Under the pieces are notes generated by a model, which saw nothing but the letters and a program-made list of their open reading frames with translations, was not told the origin of the DNA and did no database searches. The position numbers and the translations under genes are program-made. DNA of 64,000 nucleotides from Sthenelais limicola (taxonomy: Eukaryota; Annelida; Polychaeta; Phyllodocida; Sigalionidae): assembly GCA_942159475.1 (NCBI GenBank), contig OW804095.1, positions 56,944,773 through 57,008,772 of the forward strand, given 5' to 3'. Below, in pieces: positions 35,501-44,269 of the stretch; positions within the stretch are counted from its first letter, which is position 1; the number at the start of each line of letters is the position of its first letter.

Positions 35501-36566
35501 TGTAATCAGTCAATTTAACGTTAACTGTTTTTAACGCTGGAGCATTTTGTAACCCTACATAATCATTTACATTCAAGAGGTTTGCCTCTGCTCCCGTATC
35601 AAGTTTTACAGTAATCATTGAATTGTCTACTTTTAGATGGTGCACCCATTTGGATTGCGTCGACTTACTGAGACGAATTTCTTTCGGCGGAGTTCCTTTG
35701 TTGACCGCTCCGATGTAGAATGAGTTGATGGCGTTGATTTCCACGTCCTCTTCCTCTTCTAGTATATCTGCTCGAACGGCTGCCACTTTGCTATAACACT
35801 GCTTCGCAACATGTCCTTTTGACTTGCATTTAGGACAGATCTTGTCCCACGCCGGGCATGCCATTTTGAGATGTCTGGTCCCACACCTCCTGCAGTCTAT
35901 GGTCTGTTTCCTCCACGCTCCTCCGTGCGATGCTCCTTGACTGCTGACAGCACCTCCACGTGGTCTGTCATATCTGCTGTCACTCCTGCTGACAGCGTTA
36001 ACGGCCTGCGTTTGTAGCCCAACCGTTTCCATCATTCGTGCTTCCATTTGGCTAACACTTGCTGCTCTACACATTGTCACAGCGTCTGGCAATTTTAGTC
36101 CTACCCTTCTCAGTAATCTCTCCCTGAGTGATGAATCTCTTATTCCGCTCACCACTTTCTGATTTACGAGATCATCCTCCAGTGCGCCCCACTCGCACGA
36201 GCTAGCCAAGTAGCGGAGATCTGTATAGTAGTTCTCAAAAGTCTCACCTTCCACTTGCTTCCTTTCCAGAAACAGATGTCTTTCATAAGTGAGATTCTTT
36301 CGAGGAGAACAATAATCCTCAAACTTTTTCATTACATCCTTGTACTTCTTGCAGTCCTGAGTTTCTTCATACGTGAACGTCTTGTACACCTTGTGAGCAT
36401 CTGTGCCCACGCAGTTGAGCAATATTCCAATGCGACGCTTGTCCTTGCCTTCGGCGATGTCGACCGCATCGAAGTAGCTCTCTAATTGTTCTTGAAACAA
36501 CACCCAGTTGTTCGCCACATTTCCTGTGACCAGATTCAATCCTTGTGGGGGATTTATACCATTCAT
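32520..36566 (-). CDS. Gypsy-type Gag-Pol polyprotein
   Basis: An intact 1348-residue frame starts at ATG 36566. Order of domains: Gag-like region (about 1-210), two zinc knuckles (about 222-262, CRRC-x3-H-x4-C and CPKC-x4-H-x4-C), aspartic protease (KLDTGAEANLL, about 320), reverse transcriptase with YIDDILVWG near 613, RNase H with STDASRDGIGA near 760, and integrase. Integrase has an HHCC zinc domain (HTGHLGIEK to CPTC, about 975-1015) and a DDE core (VAADLF near 1042, SDNGPQF near 1097, NGKAERA near 1128). A basic tail ends the protein. Gag and Pol are fused with no frameshift or stop, so their ratio must be set in another way. All catalytic motifs appear present. Confidence 0.95.
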   Translation of the reverse strand: MNGINPPQGLNLVTGNVANNWVLFQEQLESYFDAVDIAEGKDKRRIGILLNCVGTDAHKVYKTFTYEETQDCKKYKDVMKKFEDYCSPRKNLTYERHLFLERKQVEGETFENYYTDLRYLASSCEWGALEDDLVNQKVVSGIRDSSLRERLLRRVGLKLPDAVTMCRAASVSQMEARMMETVGLQTQAVNAVSRSDSRYDRPRGGAVSSQGASHGGAWRKQTIDCRRCGTRHLKMACPAWDKICPKCKSKGHVAKQCYSKVAAVRADILEEEEDVEINAINSFYIGAVNKGTPPKEIRLSKSTQSKWVHHLKVDNSMITVKLDTGAEANLLNVNDYVGLQNAPALKTVNVKLTDYNDREIAVKGGIILRVQVFKRTIPVVFIVCDGSSLLGGDTCEKLGLIKRIFEKNEVNEVTCKGVGVQNIKEEKAVYELDQCFVPEHGKSELSAIPVVYDIKLNENARPVVNPPRRVPLAIKGQLQNELQRMEKLGVIEMVTEPTEWVNSMVVVKKPNGSLRVCLDPKDLNKAIKREHFQLPTRDEIFGELQGATVFSKLDATQAFWQVKLSEESQKCTTFSTPFGRYMYKRLPYGLCSAPEIFHRSMAYIFEGCQGVRTYIDDILVWGSNKEEHDTRLAAVKEKIVSHNLMMNWEKCEIGQSKVIFWGESLDREGVRPSDDRIAAILKMADPVCKEDVQRVLGCVNFVGRFVPHLAANCTHIRKLLCNKVDWLWTEAHQNEWEGIKQVLSTKPVLAYFDVNKKTKVSTDASRDGIGAVLLQLHGENWKPVAYGARSLNKSECRYAQIEKEALGLVYGCKKFHNFIYGLRNVILETDHKPLVPLSEKPMHDMSPRLQRLMLKLQMYDVTLEWSPGKFLYLADTLSRAKIAEVSLSYCTEEEIKAQVDMVYSSIPASREQLEKIARETDNDEMLCAVKLCILDGWKTGACPAYATFKDELAVINGVLFKGDRIVMPVSMRQEMLKRLHTGHLGIEKQRRLAREVMYWPRMNNDIENQVLNCPTCLKYRANQQKETYMKDDTKWGPWQKVAADLFFWNNQNYLLVVDYHSNYPEIARLRGMSTDEVIEHLKSIFARHGVPEVFVSDNGPQFSGKVFQDFAKSYGFNHRTSSPRFPQSNGKAERAVGVVKNLLSRANEDGEDPYRAILTLRAAPMECGKSPAELLMGRRIRSVFSNVKVFTESVGPEGAQDKVKTNEYNNSAKDLPPLKEQDTVRIRDKNWGVKGNVTCRLADRSYEVVTENGVNLRRNRRHLLKTNETCKTNVEVMNDEFEENRIREEEDHSKPTVYNNCKPQVERTPRESNVQVNCKPQVEGNPRSEVRRSSRVSTAPRRLIEESE

Positions 36567-36625
36567 GGCTCCGTTTGTTGTACTTTTCCGTACTGATTCT
36601 GTCGTAATTTCACCCTGGTACCATG

Positions 36626-36761
36626 TGTCGATAGTAATAACGGACTAGACAACTCAAGTGTAAGTTGAAGAGTGACTCTGCGAGTCTCTTTATTGAAGAG
36701 TTCCAAATACCAAGTTGGCGCACCTCACACTAGGTGGCGACGAGTCTTGAGTATCCAGACA
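36626..36761 (-). repeat. 5' LTR of the Gypsy-type element
   Basis: 136-bp LTR at the promoter end, 60 bp before the gag-pol ATG. Confidence 0.93.
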
Positions 36762-37330
36762 TCTGACACTCCCTATCTCTCTATCTCTGACGCCCTCTAT
36801 CTCTTTCCCTTTTCTATATCTCAGACACACTATCTCCCTCCTTGTCTCTCTGTATCCCTGACACTCTCTATATATATTTCACACACTCTATCTTCCTGAC
36901 TATCTCTCTGTATCTGATGCAATGTCCCCCTCCCTGTCTCTCTCTATTTCTGACACTCTATCTCTGACACACTCTATCTCCCTCCCTATTTCTCTATCTC
37001 TGACACACTATATCCCTCCCTGTCTCTCTGTGTGTATCTCTGACACTCTCTGGCTCTCTATCTCTGACACACTGTGTCTCCCTCCCTATCTCTCTGTATC
37101 TGACACTGTGTCTCCCTCCCTATCTCTCTCTATGACACTGTGTTTCCCTCCCTATCTCTCTCTATGACACTGTCTCCCTCCCTGTCTCTCTCTATTGACA
37201 TGTTGTCTCCCTCCCGTCTCTCTATATCTCTGACACACTCTCTCTATATCTCTGTCTCACTCCCTTTCTCTCTGGTTCCCTCCCTGTCTATCTCTCTATG
37301 TCTGACACTCTGCCTCCCTCCCAGTCCTGG
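36762..37330. repeat. CT-rich minisatellite, right part
   Basis: Continuation of 32038-32337: degenerate CTGACACTCTATCTCTC and CTCCCTCCCTGTCTCTC units. Open frames here are artefacts of repeat translation. Confidence 0.88.
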
Positions 37331-37427
37331 GTAAGACCTTAAAGTGCCTGGTCCTGGGTAAGACCTTAAAGGGCCTTTCTGTCTCTTTTCTCTGTCTCTC
37401 CCCAGGTAACAAAATGAGGTTTATTCT
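37331..37427. repeat. Short tandem duplication TCCTGGGTAAGACCTTAAAG
   Basis: Two copies about 28 bp apart (near 37325 and 37351), between the minisatellite and the AACGTT-rich block. Confidence 0.7.
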
Positions 37428-37990
37428 ACGTTGGAATGACGTCTTGGATCAAGAGGAATGACGTCTTTCTCATAACGTTGGGAACACGTTTAAACGTCTG
37501 GACTCGAACCAACATCAAACCAACCTTACAATCTAACGTTAGTTTGACGTTGGTTTATCGAACGTTGAAACACGTTTGTTGTAACTACGTTGGTTTGACA
37601 TCTTTTTATCGTACGTTGAAACAGCGTTTGTTCTGCCAACGTCAGAAAAACGTGAAAACAACGTAATGTTGACGTTATTTCATCATTCTTAATAAAACGT
37701 CAATTTAACGTAAATATAATAGGTTTTCCTAACGTTAATGTTAACGTCGAATAAATGTTGAATCGACCTCAAATCAATGTTAAAATCAATTTAATTCAAC
37801 GTCAATTTAACCTCCAATTAACGTGCGTAATAATGACGGCTACTTAAGGGGCCAATATTTACGTTGAATCAACGGTCGATCAACGTTTAATTGATGTTTA
37901 ATAATGGTTATATCAACGTTCATTTGACGTTGGACTAACATCAAAATAGGGCGATATTGAGAACGTTTTATTGACGTTGGTGAAACGTTA
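37428..37990. repeat. AACGTT/CAACGT-rich block, probable subterminal repeats of a CACTA-type element
   Basis: Short motifs of the type ACGTTGGTTTGACGTT, CAACGTCAATTTAACGT and TTAACGTT occur many times in both orientations over about 560 bp. Dense short repeats in both orientations just inside the ends are a known feature of CACTA/EnSpm elements, where transposase binds. The block lies beyond the 3' end of the minus-strand transposase fragment (38874), in the right place for an element end. I could not find a clean CACTA terminus. Confidence 0.6.
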
Positions 37991-38228
37991 TAAATAGTGA
38001 CTAAACAAATAACATATATATTTTTAGAATGACTTTATTTGGCAAAAACAAACATAAAATCAATTCACAGCAAACATACATGCACATAATTCATATCATT
38101 TCCAATATTTTATATATGAACACACATTTTTTCGTACACATTACTATATCTATACTGCTATTTCAAACGATTCAAATTTTCCGACCATATATCTATCTTA
38201 TGAAACACATTCATTACTATTCAACATT

Positions 38229-38460
38229 TTCCCACCAGGCCGATGCAATGCAATCTATGCATCTATTCATACATAGCAAAACCAATGCTATTTTCCATTT
38301 TCCACATTTTCCCACCAGGCGGAGGCACTGCACTACATGCGTCTATATGTACACATACCAAAATAAATGCTATTTTCCACTTTCCACATTATCCCACCAG
38401 CCGGAGGCACTGCAATACATGCGTCTATGTACACATACCAAAATAAATGCTATTTTCGAC
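38229..38460. repeat. Tandem repeats with CCACCAGG-GGAGGCACTGCA motif
   Basis: About three tandem copies of a unit of about 85 bp (CCACCAGGCGGAGGCACTGC, then ACATGCGTCTATGTACACAT, then AAATAAATGCTATTTTC). More copies lie at 40272-40414 and 42482-42625, and degenerate ones near 43777 and 44190. They probably belong to the non-coding part of the CACTA-like element. Confidence 0.75.
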
Positions 38461-38873
38461 TGCACACAATACAGGCATAAAAGTGCAAATCACAAAGTAA
38501 ATTTTAAGTTTATTACAATAATAGTATTGTCACAAAATAAATCATTTTCCCCTCATTTGGAAATGTCATCGATCACTCTCACTAACATCCATTTTGACAC
38601 ACCATTTTAATTATCTCCAAAACGGACACACTCTTCCGTCTTACACAAATATTATTCAAATATAATATTCTCATTCCATATAATACGCAATCCTAACCAT
38701 ACTGCTGACTACTGTCAAGAAATAAATCATTTGCCACTCATTTCTCATGAATATGCACTTGGACCTTTCATTTTCATCACTAACTAATATAATATAATAT
38801 AATTCTTTATTGGCCATCTAACTAGTATTGCCTGATGCTTTATTTCTTCATTAATTGTTTATGATTACTTGCA

Positions 38874-39183
38874 TCATTTAGATACGTCATGGACCACTTT
38901 CATGAATATGCACTTGGACCGGTCATTTTCATCACTAAGTAGTATTGCCTGATGCTTAATTTTTGTGCGGTCTACTACTTTCATCTGCACTTCCCTTTCA
39001 TTGCAGGTAACAATGCCTACTTCAATAGAGTCACATGGTTTAACAAAGAGATTGTCATAACGTTCTTTCATATAAACACGACAGCACACTTGGTTCTAAT
39101 TTTCCATATTCACAGCTTCCGCAAATGACCCATCATCTAGAGCATATATTTTGTTGGGCCGTGCAAATTGCAACTCAACATTA
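38874..39183 (-). pseudogene. 3' end of a CACTA-like transposase (copy 2)
   Basis: The last about 100 codons of the transposase are present, ending VVHDVSK and stop at 38874. They are nearly identical to the end of the copy at 49726-52280. The 5' side is cut at a junction with LINE sequence after AACTCAACATTA. A stop or frame change interrupts the frame near 39100. Confidence 0.85.
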
Positions 39184-39910
39184 GAAGGCTCTCCACAAGG
39201 AAAGCAGCATCTACACTGCTGAAGGAAAAGCACTGCTTAAGGCACTTGAATGGGTACACGTCTCACGGATGAAGAAATTCATCATATTCTCAGACTCGCA
39301 CCCATGTCTAGAAGCTGTGACCAACCTTTATCCTAAGAACCCAATCATACAAGCAATTCAAGAGACATACACTGAAAACAAAAGACTGGACAAAGAAGTG
39401 GTGTTGTGCTGGGTGCCAAGCCACATTGGAATAGAAGGAAATGAGGCAGCAGACATTGTAGCCAAAAATGCATTGAGGCGCCCTGTTGGGGCTGACCAAA
39501 TGCCATACACAGACATTGTACCTGTGGCGCAGGCACATGTCAAACGTAGCTGGCAGCGCACATGGAATGGTGTTAACAGTAACAAGCTGCGAGCAATCAC
39601 ACCATCAATCACACCAAAATTCAAAGAAGATAACCTGACAAGACCCGAACAGGTGATACTGACCCGTCTTCGTACCGGTCACACCAAACTGACTCACAGG
39701 CACCTTCTAAAAGGTGAAGTGGCTCCTGTATGTCAGACATCCAACACTCAACTGAGTGTAGAGCATCTCTTAATACATTGTCAGGCAACCAAGAGAAACA
39801 TAATAAAATTCCTGCAAAATCGCAGGACACTGCAGAGTATTTTCCGGGAATCTGGGAACAAAAATATTCTTGATTTCCGACGGGAAACCAAATTGTACGA
39901 CAAAATTTAG
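39182..39910 (+). CDS. LINE ORF2 C-terminus: RNase H domain and zinc knuckle (5'-truncated)
   Basis: This is the 3' part of the second ORF of a non-LTR retrotransposon of I/Jockey type. RNase H residues are visible: the glutamate in SIYTAEGKALLKALE, the aspartate in IFSDSHPCLEA, and VPSHIGIEGNEAAD near the end of the domain. A C-terminal Cys/His knuckle follows (C near VAPVCQ, then EHLLIHC). The frame is open from about 39182 to the stop at 39908-39910; the ATG at 39269 is internal and not a true start. The reverse transcriptase and endonuclease are missing, as expected for 5' truncation on insertion. It interrupts transposase copy 2. Confidence 0.9.
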
Positions 39911-40060
39911 GTAACCTAAATGAAGCCTGACTTCGTCAGGCCAAACCCTGTTTCATGAAATAGGGAATTTCACAGAATAAAATAATAAAACCACAGTATA
40001 TCTGCTAACTTTTAATTACTATTAGCGGAGGTGAAACTAACCAAACCAAACCAAACCAAA
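39183..40060 (+). mobile_element. 5'-truncated LINE with AAACC tail
   Basis: This covers the ORF2 C-terminus, a 3' UTR of about 150 bp and a terminal (AAACC)n repeat at 40039-40060. The 3' UTR contains the hairpin GCCTGACTTCGTCAGGC and AATAAAATAATAAA. The short microsatellite-like tail, in place of poly(A), fits I-type LINEs. Confidence 0.85.
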
Positions 40061-40271
40061 CATTGTGTACATATCTTATCCCTTTCACTAAAATGAGTCC
40101 TAATTAAGTCTCAAAAAATACATTTTGAGATACCATTATATTTGAAAAGATGAGATCCAGCCTATTCCAATAATAGTAAACAGTCTAATAATTTAATAAT
40201 AGTTTTATAAAGATAATAATATGTTTTGGGGGGCCAATAAACACTAAACTAACTAACTATACTCCATATGG
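40061..40271 (+). repeat. Block X copy 1 (211 bp, CTAA tail)
   Basis: The block starts CATTGTGTACATATC and ends in AACTAACTAACTA then TACTCCATATGG. The terminal CTAA repeats suggest the 3' end of another LINE or a SINE. Four copies lie between 40061 and 42481, and a diverged one near 18.7 kb. Confidence 0.75.
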
Positions 40272-40410
40272 AGGCACTGCAATCGATGCGTCTATGTACA
40301 CATAGCACACTAAATTCTATTTTCGACCTTCCACATTTTCCCACCAGGCGGAGGCACTGCAATACATGCGTCTATGTGCACATACCAAAATAAATGCGAC
40401 GCTCGCTCAC

Positions 40411-41009
40411 TCACATTTTGTTGGGCCGTGCAAATTGCAACTCAACATTATGTACCCACCGAGGTATAGGCAGTGTTGCTTGTCCGTGTCCGCGCCGTAC
40501 GATTTGTGCCAGGACATTATGACCAGAACGGACACCCTGCTTTATCTGATACAAGTATGACTCAAACATGAATCCAGACCATTCATCTAAACTGCCATGG
40601 AAGCTGGCCTCCCGTATAATATGGAGCAGAGAATGAACATTGTAGACCATGAATTTCTCCGTGTACAACTCCTCAGCCTTAGACACAAAATACCTCAGTA
40701 GATTGTGTACATATGTGTACTGCTCTCTTGACTTTCCCCTACAAGGAAGACAATAGCCGCATTTAGGCAGACAAAATGTTCATACAGCTCGGTGCGTACT
40801 ATGTCGAGAAGGACTATTTTGCCTGTATAAAGCAAGAAGTGCCGGAGTTCCGTGGCCTTCCAACGGTCTAATTCGCGGCTTAAACTGCCATGGAGGCTGG
40901 CCTCCCACGTCATATGGACAAGGGACACCATCAATTTATCCCTCCATAACTTCTCTGCCTTTGACACAAAATACCTCACGACATTGTGTACATATCTTAT
41001 CCCTTTCAC
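40411..41009 (-). pseudogene. Rearranged transposase fragment (copy 2, middle)
   Basis: Minus-strand segments match transposase copy 1, around DRWKATELRHFLLYTGK and around RYFVSKAEELYTEKF to QFARPN. A partial duplicate of the RYFVSKAE-to-HGSL segment precedes DRWKATEL, so the fragment is rearranged as well as frameshifted (near 40690). It is not a functional gene. Confidence 0.8.
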
Positions 41010-41192
41010 TAAAATGAGTCCTAATTAAGTCTCAAAAAATACATTTTGAGATACCATTATATTTGAAAAGATGAGATCCAGCCTATTCCAATAATAGTAA
41101 ACAGTCTAATAATTTAATAATAGTTTTATAAAGATAATAATATGTTTTGGGGGGCCAATAAACACTAAACTAACTAACTATACTCCATATGG
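40982..41192 (+). repeat. Block X copy 2
   Basis: Same 211-bp block. Here it joins transposase sequence on the left and the middle of the LINE RNase H region on the right. Confidence 0.75.
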
Positions 41193-41623
41193 ATAACCTG
41201 ACAAGACCCGAACAGGTGATACTGACCCGTCTTCGTACCGGTCACACCAAACTGACTCACAGGCACCTTCTAAAAGGTGAAGTGGCTCCTGTATGTCAGA
41301 CATCCAACACTCAACTGAGTGTAGAGCATCTCTTAATACATTGTCTGGCAACCAAGAGAAACAGAATAAAATTCCTGCAAAATCGCAGGACACTGCAGAG
41401 TATTTTCCGGGAATCTGGGAACAAAAATATTCTTAATTTCCTACGGGAAACCAAATTGTACGACAAAATTTAGGTAACCTAAATGAAGCCTGACTTCGTC
41501 AGGCCAAACCCTGTTTCATGAAATAGGGAATTTCACAGAATAAAATAATAAAACCACAGTATATCTGCTAACTTTTAATTACTATTAGCGGAGGTGAAAC
41601 TAACCAAACCAAACCAAACCAAA
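41193..41623 (+). pseudogene. LINE ORF2 3' fragment, tandem copy 1
   Basis: Begins abruptly at ATAACCTGACAAGACCCG, equal to position about 39630 of the first LINE copy, and runs through the stop, 3' UTR hairpin and AAACC tail. Nearly identical to the parent copy. Confidence 0.85.
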
Positions 41624-41834
41624 CATTGTGTACATATCTTATCCCTTTCACTAAAATGAGTCCTAATTAAGTCTCAAAAAATACATTTTGAGATACCATT
41701 ATATTTGAAAAGATGAGATCCAGCCTATTCCAATAATAGTAAACAGTCTAATAATTTAATAATAGTTTTATAAAGATAATAATATGTTTTGGGGGGCCAA
41801 TAAACACTAAACTAACTAACTATACTCCATATGG
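41624..41834 (+). repeat. Block X copy 3
   Basis: Same block, between the two truncated LINE copies. Confidence 0.75.
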
Positions 41835-42270
41835 ATAACCTGACAAGACCCGAACAGGTGATGCTGACCCGTCTTCGTACCGGTCACACCAAACTGACTC
41901 ACAGGCACCTTCTAAAAGGTGAAGTGGCTCCTGCAGTGTATGTCAGACATCCAACACTCAACTGAGTGTAGAGCATCTCTTAATACATTGTCAGGCAACC
42001 AAGAGAAACATAATAAAATTCCTGCAAAATCGCAGGACACTGCAGAGTATTTTCCGGGAATCTGGGAACAAAAATTTTCTTGATTTATGACGGGAAACCA
42101 AATTGTACGACAAAATTTAGGTAACCTAAATGAAGCCTGACTTCGTCAGGCCAAACCCTGTTTCATGAAATAGGGAATTTCACAGAATAAAATAATAAAA
42201 CCACAGTATATCTGCTAACTTTTAATTACTATTAGCGGAGGTGAAACTAACCAAACCAAACCAAACCAAA
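41835..42270 (+). pseudogene. LINE ORF2 3' fragment, tandem copy 2
   Basis: Same start point and end as tandem copy 1, but a 4-bp insertion (near 41935) and a later stop change break the frame. Confidence 0.85.
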
Positions 42271-42481
42271 CATTGTGTACATATCTTATCCCTTTCACTA
42301 AAATGAGTCCTAATTAAGTCTCAAAAAATACATTTTGAGATACCATTATATTTGAAAAGATGAGATCCAGCCTATTCCAATAATAGTAAACAGTCTAATA
42401 ATTTAATAATAGTTTTATAAAGATAATAATATGTTTTGGGGGGCCAATAAACACTAAACTAACTAACTATACTCCATATGG
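42271..42481 (+). repeat. Block X copy 4
   Basis: Same block. As for copy 1, it is followed by the GGAGGCACTGCA segment (42482-42625). Confidence 0.75.
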
Positions 42482-42740
42482 AGGCACTGCAATCGATGCG
42501 TCTATGTACACATAGCACACTAAATTCTATTTTCGACCTTCCACATTTTCCCACCAGGCGGAGGCACTGCAATACATGCGTCTATGTGCACATACCAAAA
42601 TAAATGCGACGCTCGCTCACTCACACTTTCTTTTTGGCTATGATTTGCTCATCTTGACATTGCGCGGCCATTCAACCAGACAATTTCAAGCGCTTTATGA
42701 CACCACCTATAACTTAGTGCATTAGTCAATAGCGAACCAG

Positions 42741-43490
42741 TCAATCATATTGATTTTCAAATCTGTGAACGGCATATTCTTTAAATCGTATATGGCGCAT
42801 TTCAGTTACTTCTGAACCTCTCATCTGCATGTGCGCAAAACTAAATTGGCAATTTGACAGAAATTTAAGTGACTTTATCATGCCACCTGCATATATGCCC
42901 TTCATTTCGCACGTGTCACAGCCAAAATACCCTGAAACCAACTTCACTCCCTTGACCATTGTCCGGGCTGGACCGTCACAAACAATACATCTTATTTTTA
43001 CATGCAGGTGCAAATTATCTGATATGTCTATGCCATTTTCCCTGATTTCGTCCTTTAGGTCACTGACAGTGTCTTTTAAGAAATCCAAATCACATTGCTT
43101 CGACCCTCCATAAGCAAAAGCCACCGGAAAAACACTCTTTTGTTTTATATTGACAATAACTACAAATATTCGCCAAATAGAATCTTTAATTTAGAACTTT
43201 TAAACAATGGCAAACCATCCATCCATGTTTATTGATATTTCAATCTCGCAATACCGTAGGAAATGGCGAGCGATTTGTTTCTGGACGGATATATATGTAT
43301 ATGATAAGCCTGACAGTCCCTTTATTTCATAGTCTGTTGGTTTTTTCAGTAGGGTATGTGTCGTCAATGGCACTTCTGTGCTGTGATACCTTTCGAGCAC
43401 CACATTTTCAACATGGCCTCTGCAGCATTATGCTTCACATTGTATCCTATTACCCACTTTCGAAATTCATCCTCTACTGACTCAAACTCT
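42741..43490 (-). pseudogene. CACTA-like transposase fragment (copy 2, N-terminal half)
   Basis: Two minus-strand open stretches (43403-43200 and 43124-42741) match the first half of the intact copy: PTDYEIKGLSG, SYTYISVQKQIARHFLRYC, then AFAYGGSKQCDLDFLKD, CIVCDGPARTMVKGVKLVSG. Frameshifts and a gap near 43130-43200 break it, and the acidic N-terminus is missing. Confidence 0.85.
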
Positions 43491-44269
43491 CATCGCTAAA
43501 ATTATTGGCCAAATAGAATAATTTTTAACTAAGACATCAAAAATTGTTTCCTGAATAATGTTTACAGTATTTTCGCTAAAGAAAATTAATGTAACACAGG
43601 CAATTGTTATTGCTGTTGACAGTTTAGATGAGTGCTGTGCATTCATCTGTGAGTCATACTTGTATCAGATCAGATGAGTAAATCGATTGTTTGCCATTGT
43701 TTTAAACATCTAAGGTACAAACACAAATAGTCCAAATCACTCCTTATCTTTACTTTCAAATGTTTGTCATTTTGCCACCAGGGAGAGGCACTGCAGCACA
43801 ATTATAAGTTCTTATGGGTCAACCCACTTTGTGCATGTAGTCAATAGGGAACCAGTCAATCATATTTATTTACAACTTTCCACATGTGAACGGCGTAATT
43901 TGTAAATGGTATGTTGCATTTCGCTTACTTCTGATCCTCTGATTCGTGCAAAAAACTAACTAAAAATGATTTATTTCTTGCCAATAGTATTTCCAAACTT
44001 TGTAATTTCCCCATGTAGCCTTTTCCCTATCTTATAGTCTAATGTTCATGAACATTACTCACCGAAAAAAGCTATACACAAGACTGACACGTCTTATCTT
44101 AAAACGTAAAAACCGAACTAGGCAAAATCACAAATTATAACTTCTAATCTCGTTCGCTCTAATGCCATTTCATAACTTTCTCATATTGCCACCATGCTGA
44201 TGCACTGCTGCAAACCTCTATAATATTAAAAATCTTTTTTCGCCCACCATTCTATTTCATACACTAATC
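43491..44269. other. Non-coding spacer within the transposon nest
   Basis: No gene is supported. Degenerate GGCACTGCA segments occur near 43777 and 44190, and a short copy of the transposase-side sequence (GGGTCAACCCACTTTGTGCATGTAGTCAATAG-like) near 43815. Confidence 0.45.

Larger units (their letters stand above)
32338..36761 (-). mobile_element. Gypsy-type LTR retrotransposon, 4424 bp
   Basis: This compact element has 136-bp LTRs at both ends and one long gag-pol frame on the minus strand. On that strand the LTR begins TGTCTGGATAC and ends CTATCGACA, so it has the usual TG...CA ends. The LTRs differ at one position that I can see (A or G in TAATAACRGAC), so insertion is recent. Two bases inside the 5' LTR lies TGGTACCAGGGTGA, which starts with the TGG expected of a tRNA primer site, but I cannot name the tRNA. 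The flanking bases (TCTA and TCTG) are only an imperfect target duplication, in CT-rich DNA. Integrase lies after RNase H, as in Gypsy rather than Copia. No envelope frame is present. Confidence 0.95.

Noticed and set aside
36672..37334. Several Ser/Leu-rich plus-strand open frames
   Set aside because: Translation of the CT-rich minisatellite.
38029..38610. 193-codon plus-strand open frame
   Set aside because: It crosses the GGCACTGCA tandem repeats and is rich in His/Ile/Phe; other copies of the repeat do not keep the frame.
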